In this document: in pieces, positions 14,466 through 26,772 of the stretch
How positions within the stretch are numbered: position 1 is the first letter of the stretch
How the letters are laid out: every line of letters starts with the position of its first letter
Assembly: GCA_905250115.1 (NCBI GenBank)
Contig: CAJNOI010000005.1
Span: 930,001 to 994,000 of the forward strand
Direction: 5' to 3'
Source: Adineta steineri
Taxonomy: Eukaryota > Rotifera > Eurotatoria > Adinetida > Adinetidae
DNA length: 64,000 nt
The notes under the pieces: generated by a model
Databases searched by the model: none
The model's input: only the letters and a program-made list of their open reading frames with translations
What the model was told of the DNA's origin: nothing
Translations under genes and position numbers: made by a program

Positions 14466-17398
14466 ATGCTCAACGGTACTGTTGAGCCACTGCTGACCAT
14501 GGCCAACAGTACTAATCGATTAATGTCAATAATGAAGACCAACGGCGGTAGCGACAGTAATAACAATGATACATTATCAAAACGAGTACCAATGAAAACA
14601 ACATCATTAGGAATGATGTCTTCTATGAACAGTAATAATAATAATAATAATAATAATAATAGTTCTTCAATAATTAATGACAATCGTATAAAATTTATCG
14701 ATATGCTCGTATGTGGATGCTGTCAACAGGATTTTCAATTGTCCGATATTGTTAAATTTATTGAACATAAGACAATATGCGGTAATAAAGAAAATAAACG
14801 TAAAATTCCATATTTTTTATCACAACAACGACAAAGAGAAGGTGACAATGATGATGATGATAATAATGATTATGATGAAGACAATGATGATGAAGAAGAT
14901 AAAAGTCAACAAAGTGGCAATTCTAGTGGAAATGAAAATGAAAATAATATTCATCCTACTCGTCATCAGCATTTATCACAAAAACAATCAACCTTTCCAA
15001 AAGTGCTCGTCGATGCAAGTGCCAATACATTAAATAGTGCCAGTAAATAAAAGCTATAGAATTCTCTTCTTTTTTTTATATAATGAATTTTTTTTTCTAC
15101 TTTCTTATAGTTGAACCTTATAATTTTGAATGCAGTCAATGTGGTGATGTATATAGTACAGGTGAGAATAAAATAAAAATTTATTTGTATTTTATTTTAT
15201 CATTATATTTATCTATCTATAGCTTGGTATCTTATTCAACATTATCAACGTTTACATGGTGTAAAAATGTATAGTACATGTCTTAATGAAAATGCTTCAA
15301 TTAATAATAATAATCCAATACCATTGATAAATAATAGTCTATTATCAAATGATTCTTCAATACCTAGTATAGATCTTAGTTTACTTGAAGCTGCACTTAA
15401 AGATGTTACTTCATCGAATCGATCACTCACATCATCGACAACATTCGCTTCGAATCAATTGATTGCAGCAGCTAATGCTGCTCGATCAGCACAACAACAA
15501 CAATCTTTATTGTTAAGAACAACAACTGATAGTGGTTCGCTAGCGACAGGTGTCCATTCAAAGGTTAACATGCCATTATCGGCTCTTGTCTCATCTATTC
15601 CTAATTCTTCTTATCCAAGTTTACTACAAGAAGTTGCTCATCAATCAAATTCTGTAGCTAAATTACTTAATGAAGTAGCTAAACAACAATCTTATAAAAC
15701 ATGTACGAGAGATAAAACTAATAATGATACAATATCGTTAACAGATACACAATTTCTTACACCAAAAGCAATACATGTTTCTACATCTCGAGTTAGTTCT
15801 TTATTTTGTCTTTTTAACAGATCATTAATCATGATTCTTGTTCTTTTCTTGATTTGCAGGCGGAAAATGAATCGGATAATAATGTACATAATCGTAATGG
15901 TAAATTTCTTTATTTGAATTAAATTTTCTGATGATTAAGTATTATTTTTATTTAAAAGATACCAGTCATAATACACGACGTCAAAAACGACGACGAGGAC
16001 CAACTGATTCTGGTCAAAGTGATGAACTTGAGCAGAAACGATCTTTGCCATCATCAACTATTTCTTCTCGTCGTCTTTCAGGATCACCAACACATTCAAT
16101 GTATCTATCATCATCTGAAGATGAACGAAGAACATCAACACATCAAAATAAAACTAAAATAAATACAAGTGAAACACCTATACAACAACCACTATCTCAG
16201 TCACAACGAAAACGTCATCAACGTAAACCAACTAGACTACTAAATGGTATTACACAACAACAACAACAGCAATTGAATATATCTGTAAAAAATGACTCAT
16301 CTACTGCGAGTGATAATCGATCAACAGGACGAAAGAAAACAGAGTTACTCTTGACAACTAGTACAGATTCTACAAATGAAAATTTTCAATGGCTTCATCA
16401 AGCATTTCGATCAATTGTACCATCAAATGATGTCGATTTAACAGTACAACAAAATTCTGTATCACCACAATCAAGTAAAGAAAAAAAAACCATTTCAGTT
16501 TAAAAAAAACTATGAACTTTTTATTCTTTATTGTTTCATTTAGATTCACTAATTGATAGTGGTGGTGGTGGTTTAATTTCTACACGTTCATCGCCATCAT
16601 TATCGGCTACACCACCATGTTCTACAAGTGTACTTAATTTATCAACAACAAACGGTAATAATACTGCTGCTCCTAATAATAATACCGGTGATCAAATTCT
16701 GTTAGATCATTCTCAATCATCACCTGACGGAAATAATTCTCATCAATCAAGAACAATAAATCACGTAAATATAAATGGTGGTCGTGTATCTAGTCCTGGT
16801 TCTCAACGATTTATAAAACGTGATCGACGAAATGATACATGTGAATTTTGTGGAAAAGTGTTTAAAAATTGTTCAAATCTAACTGTTCATCGACGAAGTC
16901 ATACAGGTAGAAATTATTTTTCTCAAAAACTATAATTTATATTATTTATTTATTTATTTCTTAGGAGAAAAACCATATAAATGTGAGTTATGTGCATATG
17001 CATGTGCACAATCATCTAAATTAACACGTCATATGAAAACTCATGGTCGTGGTGGTAATGAAGCATTTCATTGTCGTTATTGTTCGATGCCATTTTCTGT
17101 TGCAAGTACATTAGAAAAACATATGCGTCGTTGTGAACATAATCCACAAATTCTTGCTGTATTTAAACAACAACAACAGCAACAAACAAATACAACGATA
17201 TCAAATAGAAAATCTACAAATGATATCAAAAATGAATATTTTATTGATGATAGTGATGAAATGATACCTGATGATTATTCATCATATGCAGAAATAATTG
17301 ATGAACAAAATGATACAAGTATAAAAGAAGAAGATGATGATGATGATGATATTGATCTTATTGAAGAAAATGAACAAATATCATACGAGCAAACTTGA
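14466..17398 (+). CDS. BCL11: BCL11-family C2H2 zinc-finger transcription factor
   Basis: Seven exons (14466-15042, 15111-15161, 15223-15791, 15860-15899, 15959-16474, 16544-16906, 16965-17398) give 849 aa. The N-terminal atypical zinc knuckle (about residues 82-105, [10 protein letters not shown]...FIEHK) is the BCL11 C2HC signature. A C2H2 finger built across exons 2 and 3 ([18 protein letters not shown]) matches the second BCL11 finger. Three C-terminal fingers (about 680-765) carry [29 protein letters not shown] and a degenerate third finger ending in CEHN. Between them lie long disordered Ser/Asn/Gln-rich stretches and acidic runs. BCL11 proteins are nuclear DNA-binding repressors acting in neuronal and blood-cell fate. 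An in-frame TGA directly precedes the ATG, so the start is firm unless an upstream exon is spliced in. Confidence 0.95.
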
Positions 17399-19371
17399 GT
17401 TTCATTTCTTTTCTTTTTTTTGTTTATTCAGATACCGTTGTCTCTCTTTTTACATTTGTTGTGTGTATTTCTTTAAATTATTTTTTTCTTTATGGATTAT
17501 CCACCACCTTTTCTTTTACCTATTCCTATATTCGGGTTATTTCTATTTTTTACTGTCTCTTGTGTGTACCCGGTTGGTTGATCTTTTCTTTTTCGTCTCT
17601 CTCTCTTTTTTCTTTTTCTTTTTTTATTCAACCGAAACAAACACAGAACAGTTTTCTTTCGATAGAGTACAGCTTGTTGATGAATCTGATGAACAGTCTC
17701 TTTTATCTATGATCTCTTTCCTTTCTTTTCTTTTTTTGCTGTTCGTTATACATATAAATAAGCTTTTGTGTTGATTACTTATTTTTCAGAAACAAAAAAA
17801 ACATAATCTTTGTTCCTATTACCCGTGCGTGTATGTTTATTTAGGAAGAGAAAGAACAGTTATATATATATATGTTTTGTTTTATTTCTTTTTTTTCTTT
17901 TTGCTTTCAATCTGTATTTGTTTTTCGTATATACGACGAAATGACCGAATGACTATTTGCATTGTATTTATATCTTATTCATTCTTACATCGGGTTGTTC
18001 TTTATTCTTTTGTTGTTCCGTGTGTATTTGTATCTAAAAATGAGGTAAAAAAGAACAGTAGTCGAATAAAAAAAAACGACAAACAAGTGTCATTTCGTAT
18101 ATGTTAACTGTATCTGTGTTATTTGTTGTAACGATTATTTACAATACATACCTGTTTTTCTTTTCTTCGACTGGTTCTCTTTTCTCTTTTTTTTCTATAA
18201 TTGATAATTAAGAATTAAAACGAAAAAAAGAAAAAGTATATACAGAAACAATTGATTTGTTATTATTCAAAAAATACAGTCTTAAATGAAAACGAATTTC
18301 TTTTTCTGATCTATAGAAATGGCTACCTTGAGAATGTGATTTATATTTCATATATTGATTTGTCTGTTAAACATAATAATATTCTATAGCTTGTCAATAT
18401 TGAATCAAAGAGTAAAAATATATTTTGCATCTGATTTCATATACTATGAAGAAATATAGTACACTTATTTCACTTCAATGAGTATTTAATAATCCATACT
18501 AATTTAATTGTTTGATTGTAAAATGTTTAATATTTATTTGCAATTTAATGTGACTTATTGTATTCTTTAGAAAATTATGTAATATGAATGAATACTATTC
18601 AAGCGGAAACAATTGAATCGTATCATTATTGCAATTGATAGATTTAATTATGATATCATCGTTTTCACGGTTAATAACTAGTGGAAATATTATATCATTT
18701 AAAAAAAGGCATCAAAGCATGAGATCTTATGATTTGAAGTAGTATCAAAATATTTCGATATGTTTGTTACAATATATATATATATATTCTAAATAAACAG
18801 CATTGTAAATATCTTGCAACGCCCGTTACATACAATAATATTTTAAGACGTGTTTTTCTATCTATAATCATACTTTAAAATCAAAATTAAAAGAGTGTAT
18901 ATATCAATCCATAGATTATTTATGTATATTATGCGTTCGTACGAGAAAATCAATAACTGTCATTATACGACATCTACTAGTCAACAACAAAAACAATATT
19001 ATGCTAATATGACTGGACATTTTCAATATACTAATCAGCTGTATTCGTTGATGAAACAAATTTAAAAGCAAGGTACGATACATCTTCTTGTTTTTACTTG
19101 TTCTTATCTTTTTACAACGACGAAATACTATAAAATAAAATAATATAGTAGTAACATGTACTACATAACAAATATTTATATCCTTTGTTATACTATTTTT
19201 CTGTCCCTTTCAGTTAATTTTGACAATTGTTTAATAACTTCAAACACTATTTCAATGACTGATAAAATAGTATTTCAACCAGCGATAGAGTAAAAGTTGA
19301 CCTGATATTCATATAACTAATGATGATTGCTTATGAAAAAAGATCTATCTGTTTCTAGAAACTAATAAATC
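17399..19371. other. BCL11 3' region and intergenic DNA
   Basis: The first 700 bases are T-rich with poly-T and CTTT runs, and the open frames there (to about 18107) are Phe/Ser-rich translations of these. This is probably 3' untranslated sequence. The remainder is featureless AT-rich DNA with a short AT repeat near 18772-18788. A TTTCTAG acceptor-like site lies just before the next gene (about 19352-19358). Confidence 0.5.
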
Positions 19372-21789
19372 ATGCTTCGCCCTCGTCTTTCATTTCTTAA
19401 TCAATCTTTATTGCAACGAACTGTTGTAACACAATCAAAAGTTACTGTTAATAATGACAATAAAAATGACCAAAAAGATACAACAAATGAATATCAATCA
19501 TCAAGTAATTCATATACTCCTCCACGACGACCATTAATTCAACAATTTACTCATAAAGTTACAAATCAAGTTCCACCACTTGAATACAATGATTTATATA
19601 AAAATGATTTAGCATTACGTGAATTTGTCACAAAAGAAAATCATGGAAAAATTAAAGATATGGGTGCTGAATTAGGTACTTTTCATTGGTCTGAACAAGG
19701 TCATATAGCTAATCGATATCCACCAACATTACAACAATTTGATCGTTATGGACAACGTATTGATGAAGTCCGATTTCATCCTGTTTATCATGATCTTATG
19801 GCAGTTGGAATGAGATATGGAGTGAGTTATAGAAAAGAATAACAAGACTAATTATGAAAGTAGTAATCATGTAGAATCTTCCTAGTTCTGATCTATGTAA
19901 ACTTATCATTGAACAGTCGACACTTTCTCACTTTCTGACAAGCAATAGAATAGGATCGATTTTTATATATTTTATTTTTGGATTTCTTAGGTTCATTCAG
20001 TTGCTTGGGAACCATTACCAGGTTCTACAACAAGTATTAATGCACATGGACATTTACAACATACTGTAAGTGCTTGACTAATTACAATATTATGTGTATA
20101 AAGTCATAAACTTTTTGGTTCCAAGGCAGGATTATATATTCTTACACAAGTTGAATCAGGTGTTTGTTGTCCATTATCAATGACTTATTCTGGTTATCCA
20201 GTTCTTCATCGTTATCTTCATGGTGCAAATAAAAAACTAGCAGAAAGTTTTCCATTAGATAGAATCTTATCTCGTAAATATGATCGACGTTGTTTACCAG
20301 CTAATGTTAAATCTGGATTAACAATTGGTTAAGAGTAGATTTATTTTATTATTCAAGATTTATTCATATTTTTCTTTTAGGAATGGCATTAACTGAAAAA
20401 CAAGGTGGTAGTGATGTTCGAGCAAATTCAACAAAAGCTTATTGCGATAGTGCAGAAGAAAAACGTTATATTCTCATTGGACATAAGTATGAAAATAAGA
20501 AATCTTAAATAAATATATAAATAATAAAATTGAATGTTTCTTTTTTGTGTTATCTACTAGATGGTTTTGTTCAGCACCAATGAGTGATGGCTTTCTTGTT
20601 CTTGCTCAAATTCATGATGATACAAATCTTGATCAATCATCATCATCTAATAGTGTACCATCTTGTTTTTTTGTTCCACGTTGGTTACCAAATGGTGAAC
20701 GTAATCCATTTTATATTCAACGATTAAAAGATAAACTTGGTAATCGTTCGAATGCATCAAGCGAAATAGAATTTAATAATACTCAAGCTGTAAGTAGATA
20801 TTAATTTTTAATTATAAAGATTATGTAAAAAAAATGTTCCTAGTGGTTATTGGGAAAAGAACATGAAGGTGTTAAAGTTATCATCGAAATGATTAGTGGT
20901 ACACGTTTAGATAGTGCAACTTCAAGTGCTGCATTAATGCGACAAGCTTTAGTTCAAGTAAGATATTTTTTTATAAAAATCAATTATTATTTTTCTTTTT
21001 AACATTAGGCAACTTGGCATGCTCGTCATCGTAAAGCTTTTGGTCATTTATTAATTGATCAACCATTAATGAAACAAGTTTTAATTGATTTATTACTTGA
21101 ATCTGAAGCAGCTACTGCTCTTGTTATGTATCTTGCTACACTTTTCGATGCTACATATAATAATATTCATTCAAATAATACTGGCGAAATACGAGCATTA
21201 GCTCGTATTGCTACAGCGTTAGCAAAATTTTGGATATGTAAACGAACACCAGAAACAACATATGAAGCATTAGAATGTCTCGGTGGAGCTGGATATGTTG
21301 AAGAATCTATGATGCCTCGCATATATCGTGAAGCACCACTCAATAGTATTTGGTAAAAAAAGACTAAATTTATCCATTATTCGTCATTTTTTTCTTGTCT
21401 TTCGTTTTTTTAGGGAAGGTAGTGGAAATGTTATTTGTTTGGATATATTACGTTCAATGAAAAAATCACCTGAATCACTTCAAGCATATCTATCATTTAT
21501 GCATGAAACTAAAGGTTCTAATAAACATTTAGATGCTGCATTAGAACGTGTTGAAAAAACTCTCTTATCAAAAGATCTCTCAGCCAATGCACTTGAACGT
21601 CATGCAAGAACATTAGCTACACAATTAGCTTTATGTCTTCAAGCTGGTTTACTTGTTCGTCGTCTACCACAAACAGTCAGTGATGCTTTTTGTTCATCAC
21701 GTCTTGGACCTAATCGTGGTGCAATTTTTGGTGATTTACCTATGGATATTGATACCGATGTACTTTTAAAACGATTACCTTTCTCATAA
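19372..21789 (+). CDS. AidB/ACDH-11-type acyl-CoA dehydrogenase
   Basis: Eight exons (19372-19821, 19991-20065, 20126-20327, 20381-20486, 20561-20789, 20844-20957, 21009-21352, 21414-21789) give 631 aa. The protein follows Escherichia coli AidB along its length: LGTFHWSEQGHIANRYPP, VRFHPVYHDLM, then the FAD-site loop GMALTEKQGGSDV, HKWFCSAPMSDG, RLKDKLGNRSNAS and the C-terminal REAPLNSIWEGSGN. AidB is a flavoprotein induced by alkylating agents; the nematode member ACDH-11 binds long-chain acyl groups in fat metabolism, and I expect the latter kind of role. The first 60 residues are extra, with Arg/Ser-rich beginnings (MLRPRLSFLNQSLL) that could be a mitochondrial presequence. No frame break is seen. 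Confidence 0.93.
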
Positions 21790-22125
21790 ATATTTATTAT
21801 ATTATGTATAAAACAATTCTTTCTTTCTTTCTTTCTTTTTTCTTTTCAATAAATAAAACATAGTTAGTTACAAACATATATATTAATATTGAAGTAATCG
21901 TTTCATATCTGAGCAAAATTCGTTTGGATGTTATACAACAACAACAGAAAAAATGTTTCATTATCAAAAATAACTTTTTTTAAGCGCATTGAATTATCTT
22001 ATATAAAAAAAAAGAAGAAGAAGAAGAATGAAATAAACTAAAACTAAAAAGAAAGTATTTGAGCTTATTTTTAGCGCTTGATTTTTTTGTAATCAGACAC
22101 TTGAATATAAATATAATGTTTGTTT

Positions 22126-22918
22126 TTATTTTCTATTCTTAGTATTCGTTTGATTAATAATATCTTCTTCAGTATCATCATCTATAAATGGAATTATTCC
22201 TCGACCTTCATATGCGCCTGTGCTATTGACTGCCATTAAAGTTGTTGAATGATTTTCTATTTGAAGAAGACGACGAACTAATGCTGAAAATTCAGCATAA
22301 TCTACTCGACGATTTCCATCTAAATCTGCTTCTCGAATCATATCATTGATTTCATCATCGGTTAATTGTTCACCTAGAAAATGAATTTAAAAAGTTGATT
22401 GTTTTTATTCTGCGTTAAACTAAAAAGAAATCTTCTATTACCGAGATTACTCATTACAGAACGAAGTCCTATTTCAGTAATAAAACCATTTCCATCTTTA
22501 TCAAATATACGAAATGCTTCATTAAGAAGTTCATCATTAAATATTTCTAATCGATTTTCACCTTTATGATTCATCATTAATTTAAATTCATTAAAATTTA
22601 TAAGACCATCGCCTAAAAAACAAATTCAAATAAATATTCATTTCCTATATATAATAGAATTAAACTAACCATCTAGATCAACTTCTCGTATCATTCGTTC
22701 CAATTCAGCTGATGTTGCCTGATATCCAATTGAATGCATAACATGTTCAAGATCTTTTGTTCGAATTACACCACTACCAACTCGATCAAATAAAGCAAAA
22801 GCTTCTTTAAGTTCTTTTTAAAACAATACAAGAAAAACATGTTGCAAATATTTATGAATATCAATGACTACATACTATTATCTTGTTCAATAGAAACAGA
22901 ATTTGTTCGCATTGTCAT
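22126..22918 (-). CDS. Calmodulin-like four-EF-hand protein
   Basis: Four exons read on the minus strand (22918-22876, 22813-22670, 22612-22442, 22373-22126), all phase 1, give 201 aa. The layout is that of calmodulin: two EF-hand pairs and a linker. Only loop II ([12 protein letters not shown]) looks fully canonical. Loop I ([12 protein letters not shown]) has Val at position 3; loop III ([12 protein letters not shown]) ends in Gly instead of Glu at position 12; loop IV ([12 protein letters not shown]) has Arg where Gly is usual. After the fourth hand comes a 50-residue acidic/Asn-rich tail not found in calmodulin. It is probably a calcium sensor with reduced site number, of unknown target. 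It is convergent with the AidB-type gene (336 bp apart) and divergent from troponin C. Confidence 0.88.
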
Positions 22919-24433
22919 CAGTAATCTTGATAGTTATAGTTGACAATAACAATATCGAACATGAATGAATGAATAAGTGAGAGGAGAAGAAGAACAAAAA
23001 AAAAAGACACAAATAAGAAATTAGATTTGTTACACGATCGTTGATGAAACAATGAAGCAGAAATGAAAAAAATATATATATTTCTATTCCAGCTGCTCTC
23101 CAAAATCTTGTTGTGATACTGTGTATGTGTTTTTATGTTGGTTTGTTCTATCTCTATTTATGTAGTTGATTTCGTTGTTACTAGAATTTCTTCTCTCTCT
23201 CTCCTATATATATGTATGTATTTCTCTCTATGTATCCGTCTCTCTATTGCTTAAGTTATATTAATGCGCGTCTCAATCGTTGGAGGACCGAATACCATAA
23301 GCGGAGAGCGGAAATTTGTTGAATGCATGTGCGTTGGCGCATCATACGACGATTAACAGAACTCATAGGATAGCGAACATAAGTCTACTCTCATCATCTT
23401 AACAGACGACAGCCACAACACAACAATTCTTTTTTCCTATATAGATATATCTATAGATATATAAAATGCTTTATACCCTTTATTAGATTGTTGTTCTATT
23501 GCATTGTTAAAAGAACGAAATGGACACTTTATATTTTATAATCAGTATTCTATTCAATAGACAACTATAATTGAAATAACTAGTCATTTGTATAGATCTA
23601 TATATTTGAATTGTTTAATTTATAACACACTATGAACTTATATGAAATATGAGGAGAAAACTGAAAAAGAAACAAAAATTTGATATGATCCTTGTGAAAC
23701 GATATTGATCTTGCTGATTGAAATTGATAGTAATGTTATAGATAAAATAGTTTATATTAAGAAATTTTTATTTTAATTAACTGTATTGATTGAAAAAAAA
23801 GAGAAAAAGGAAATAATTTGTTTATTTAAGTAAAAATCCAGGAATTGTCTTTTAAGCATGCTATTTTTGTCATCGTTATCAGCCCAAATATACTACCATC
23901 TATCCATCTTCTTATGTGGGCATATCCTACGCATTTTCTTTCCAGTCTCTTCTTCTCCTTTTTTTTCTTCTTCTTCGTCTTTGTTTCTTTTGTGTACAAG
24001 AAAAGCGACGTTCGTCGTTTGTTCTTTGTCTAACATAATATTGGTACCATATACTAGCGGTTTATTTCACTCGTTGATATCCGCTTATGTAGATATATAT
24101 GCCCTAACATGATGTGCGCAGAAACATTTCTCTTGTTTTTCCGACAACATACTTTTTTTTTCTCCTCTTCTTTTTCTCGACAAATGTACAGTTAACCATT
24201 CGCTTGTTCCTAGTACACATTTGGTACCAAGAGAAATATACGTATAAAGAATTTTCTTGGGTTATTATTTATAGGAAAACAAACAATTTAGTGCCGCCTA
24301 TCTTTCTCTCTTTCTTTTTTTTCCTTTTCGGCTTGTTTAGAGAGATTGTACTTTAGAAGGCATCAGTAGATATTTGCCAAATAATACGTTCTTTTTGCTA
24401 CGACTAACCAATACATAGATATATATAGATATT
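22919..24433. promoter_or_regulatory. Shared 5' region of two divergent EF-hand genes
   Basis: 1.5 kb separates the start codons of the calmodulin-like gene (minus) and troponin C (plus). It holds a G+C-richer island at about 23265-23400 with several CpG steps, which could be a promoter, and CTT-rich stretches from 23900 to 24360 that give overlapping spurious open frames. I see no defined TATA or initiator element. Whether the two genes share regulation is inference from position only. Confidence 0.35.
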
Positions 24434-25187
24434 ATGGTAAGTAAAGACGTATTTATTTAGGAGTGATAGTATAAATTTAAATGAATATTTTTGAATTTCT
24501 AGGCTGAAGAAGAACAAGAATTTCAATTGAGTGAAGATCAACTTGCAGAAATTCGGGATGCATTTAATAATTATGATAAAGAAAAGAAAGGTGAAATTCC
24601 AACATCAATTCTTGGTACAGTTATGAAAAATCTCGGACATAATTTAAAACCCGATCAATTAGCTGACTGTATTGATGCTGTTGATGGTGACGGTATGTTA
24701 TATATAAATATTTCTATCCTATAAATTATCTATTTCTTTTATTTATAGGTAGTGGTACTGTTGATTTTGTATGTATACATATATATAAAATAGAGAATGA
24801 AAGGTTTTATATTGTTCGTGTTTAGGAGGAATTTCTTGCTTTAATGATCAAAAAAACAAAAGAAGCTGAAGATGAACGAGAATTACGTGAAGTATTTCGT
24901 GTATTCGATAAAAACAGTCGTGGTGTTATCGATGTAAGGATTTATTAAATAATGAGTATTATCGGATATATCTCATTAAAAATTTAGGTAGCAGATTTGA
25001 AAATGATCTTTAAGGCACTTGATCCCGACATGCCTGAAGATGAAGTTGAACAAATTATTTCAGAAGTCGATGAGGATGGTTCAGGCACTGTTGATTATGA
25101 AGGTTTGAAATAAATATTTTTTATTTAATTAATTAATATTTTATTTTATTCATTTAAATAGAATTCTTCAAATTGATGACAGGCTAA
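24434..25187 (+). CDS. TnC: Troponin C
   Basis: Six exons (24434-24436, 24503-24692, 24749-24768, 24826-24933, 24988-25102, 25162-25187) give 153 aa. The first coding exon is only the ATG, a common arrangement in calmodulin-superfamily genes. The sequence matches invertebrate troponin C: LSEDQLAEIRDAFNNYD at the start, LGTVMKNLGHNL in hand I, and a MTG C-terminus. Loops II (DGDGSGTVDFEE) and IV (DEDGSGTVDYEE) are canonical, while I (DKEKKGEIPTSI) and III (DKNSRGVIDVAD) are degenerate. Binding only at II and IV is typical of protostome muscle troponin C. It would be the calcium switch of the thin filament in striated muscle. A cytoplasmic calmodulin variant is the alternative but fits less well. 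Confidence 0.9.
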
Positions 25188-25748
25188 ATAAATACAAATA
25201 TCATCATTGTCTACGTATTTATTTTTCTTCATCGACAATGACTTTCTTTTCTCTTTTTTTATTATTATTAACAATTTTATGAAAAATCGTGTGTAAACCT
25301 TTTTTTTAAGCGTTCAATAATTATCAAAATAAAAGAACTATCTTGGCACCTAAAATGACTATTATTCTTCTTCTTCTTCATCATAAGCAAAAAAAATGGC
25401 AATAATTGTAATCCACATTAGTTTACCCTTGAGAAATTTCTATGTTCGAAGAATCTTATCGGGTGATAAGTGAAACCTTTTTATTTCTCTTTTCTGCTTT
25501 CTTAAGCAGCCTATGTGAACAACATCTATTTGTATAACAAATAAAACACTTTTCTATCCTCGCCTTTGTTAACATTTAAGAAAAAAAATAATTGTAGAGA
25601 AAAGTGAAAAAAAGAAGAAGAAGAAGAAGAAAAGTATAGTAATGTGATGTATTTTGGTGACTTTTAACATTATAGTAGTAAACTTCTTATATATATAAAT
25701 TAGCTAACGCATTAGAAAACATTGAAAGTCAATTGAAATGTATTTTGA
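25188..25748. other. Intergenic DNA after troponin C
   Basis: 561 bp of AT-rich DNA with GAA/CTT runs (25370, 25612-25631). The first part is probably the troponin C 3' untranslated region and the last part the promoter of the next gene on the same strand. No other signal is seen. Confidence 0.4.
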
Positions 25749-26772
25749 ATGACAATGACTATTTTACCATTTCTTGATATAAAAGCAACTCCTTTACATT
25801 CAATTGATGTATCTCAATCATCAAGAATACAAACACTTCCTCGTGTAACTGAAACTAATGTTTCACCATGTCAACAATCGCTTGATTCATCATATAATTC
25901 AAATAAATTACCATCAGCACCTAAGCGTATATCACTATCACCATCACGTGTACGAACACCTAAGATAAAAATCTTTCCTCGATCTGATGAAACATTAAAA
26001 CAATTACCACATCCTAAAACTATTGGTGCACAAGCACATAATGCAATATGGAAACCATTAATTCGTGAACCTCCTGACTATGATTATTTATGGGAACCTG
26101 TAAAACGTGATGATATACGTCATCAATATGATCATTATATACCATCACAACGAATTACTGCTAGTCGACCGGATGAACCATATAAAATGTCAACAGGATT
26201 CGAAACAGAAGATAGACATTATCATAATTATCGACGAGTGCGAGCTATGCAACAGAAACAATGGAATAAAGAACATATACAATATACAGTTTATCCCTAT
26301 TCACAAATAACTGAACGAGAAACATATAAGTATGTATGAATCATATTCAGGCAATATATATATATATAGTTGTTTTTATTATTTTTTTATTAAGTAAACA
26401 TATTCGATCAACACTTAAAGGACAAATGGAAGAAAAAACTCAAAGCGATAAAAATGAACAAGCAAGAAAAAGTCGTGAATGTCAATCAATTATTGAACAG
26501 GATCGACAAGATATAGAAACATACAAACAAAAACAAAAACAACAAGCTCAGTTTTTATTTCAATTTACTGCTAAAAATAAAGAGGTACAGAAAAGAAATA
26601 TATATATATATGAATAACAATACTTCCGTACATATATAATTAATATTCTTTTCTTTTCTAGTTAATGGAAAATAAATGGGAATATGATCGATGGAATCGT
26701 GCACATCAATGGCATGTTGAACGTGTTATATTAAGTGATAATCCTATTAATTGGAGTAAAACTATGACTTAA
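25749..26772 (+). CDS. Unrecognised 293-aa charged protein, helical C-terminus
   Basis: Three exons (25749-26329, 26395-26584, 26662-26772) give 293 aa. The N-terminal 90 residues are Ser/Pro/Thr-rich. The middle (about 95-195) has many aromatic and basic residues, for example HNAIWKPLIREPPDYDYLWE and YNYRR-like patches. Exon 2 encodes a strongly charged Lys/Glu/Gln-rich segment likely to form a long helix. The C-terminus is Trp-rich, including WEYDRWNRAHQWHVERV. There is no signal peptide or membrane segment. The character (aromatic-basic linear segments plus a helix) resembles microtubule-inner or axonemal proteins, but I do not recognise a family and this is only a guess. Splice phases close cleanly, so the gene model is better supported than its function. 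Confidence 0.78.

Noticed and set aside
17334..18107. Open frames of 92-146 codons after the BCL11 stop
   Set aside because: Poly-T-derived Phe/Ser-rich frames in the likely 3' untranslated region; the first one overlaps the acidic end of BCL11 in another frame.
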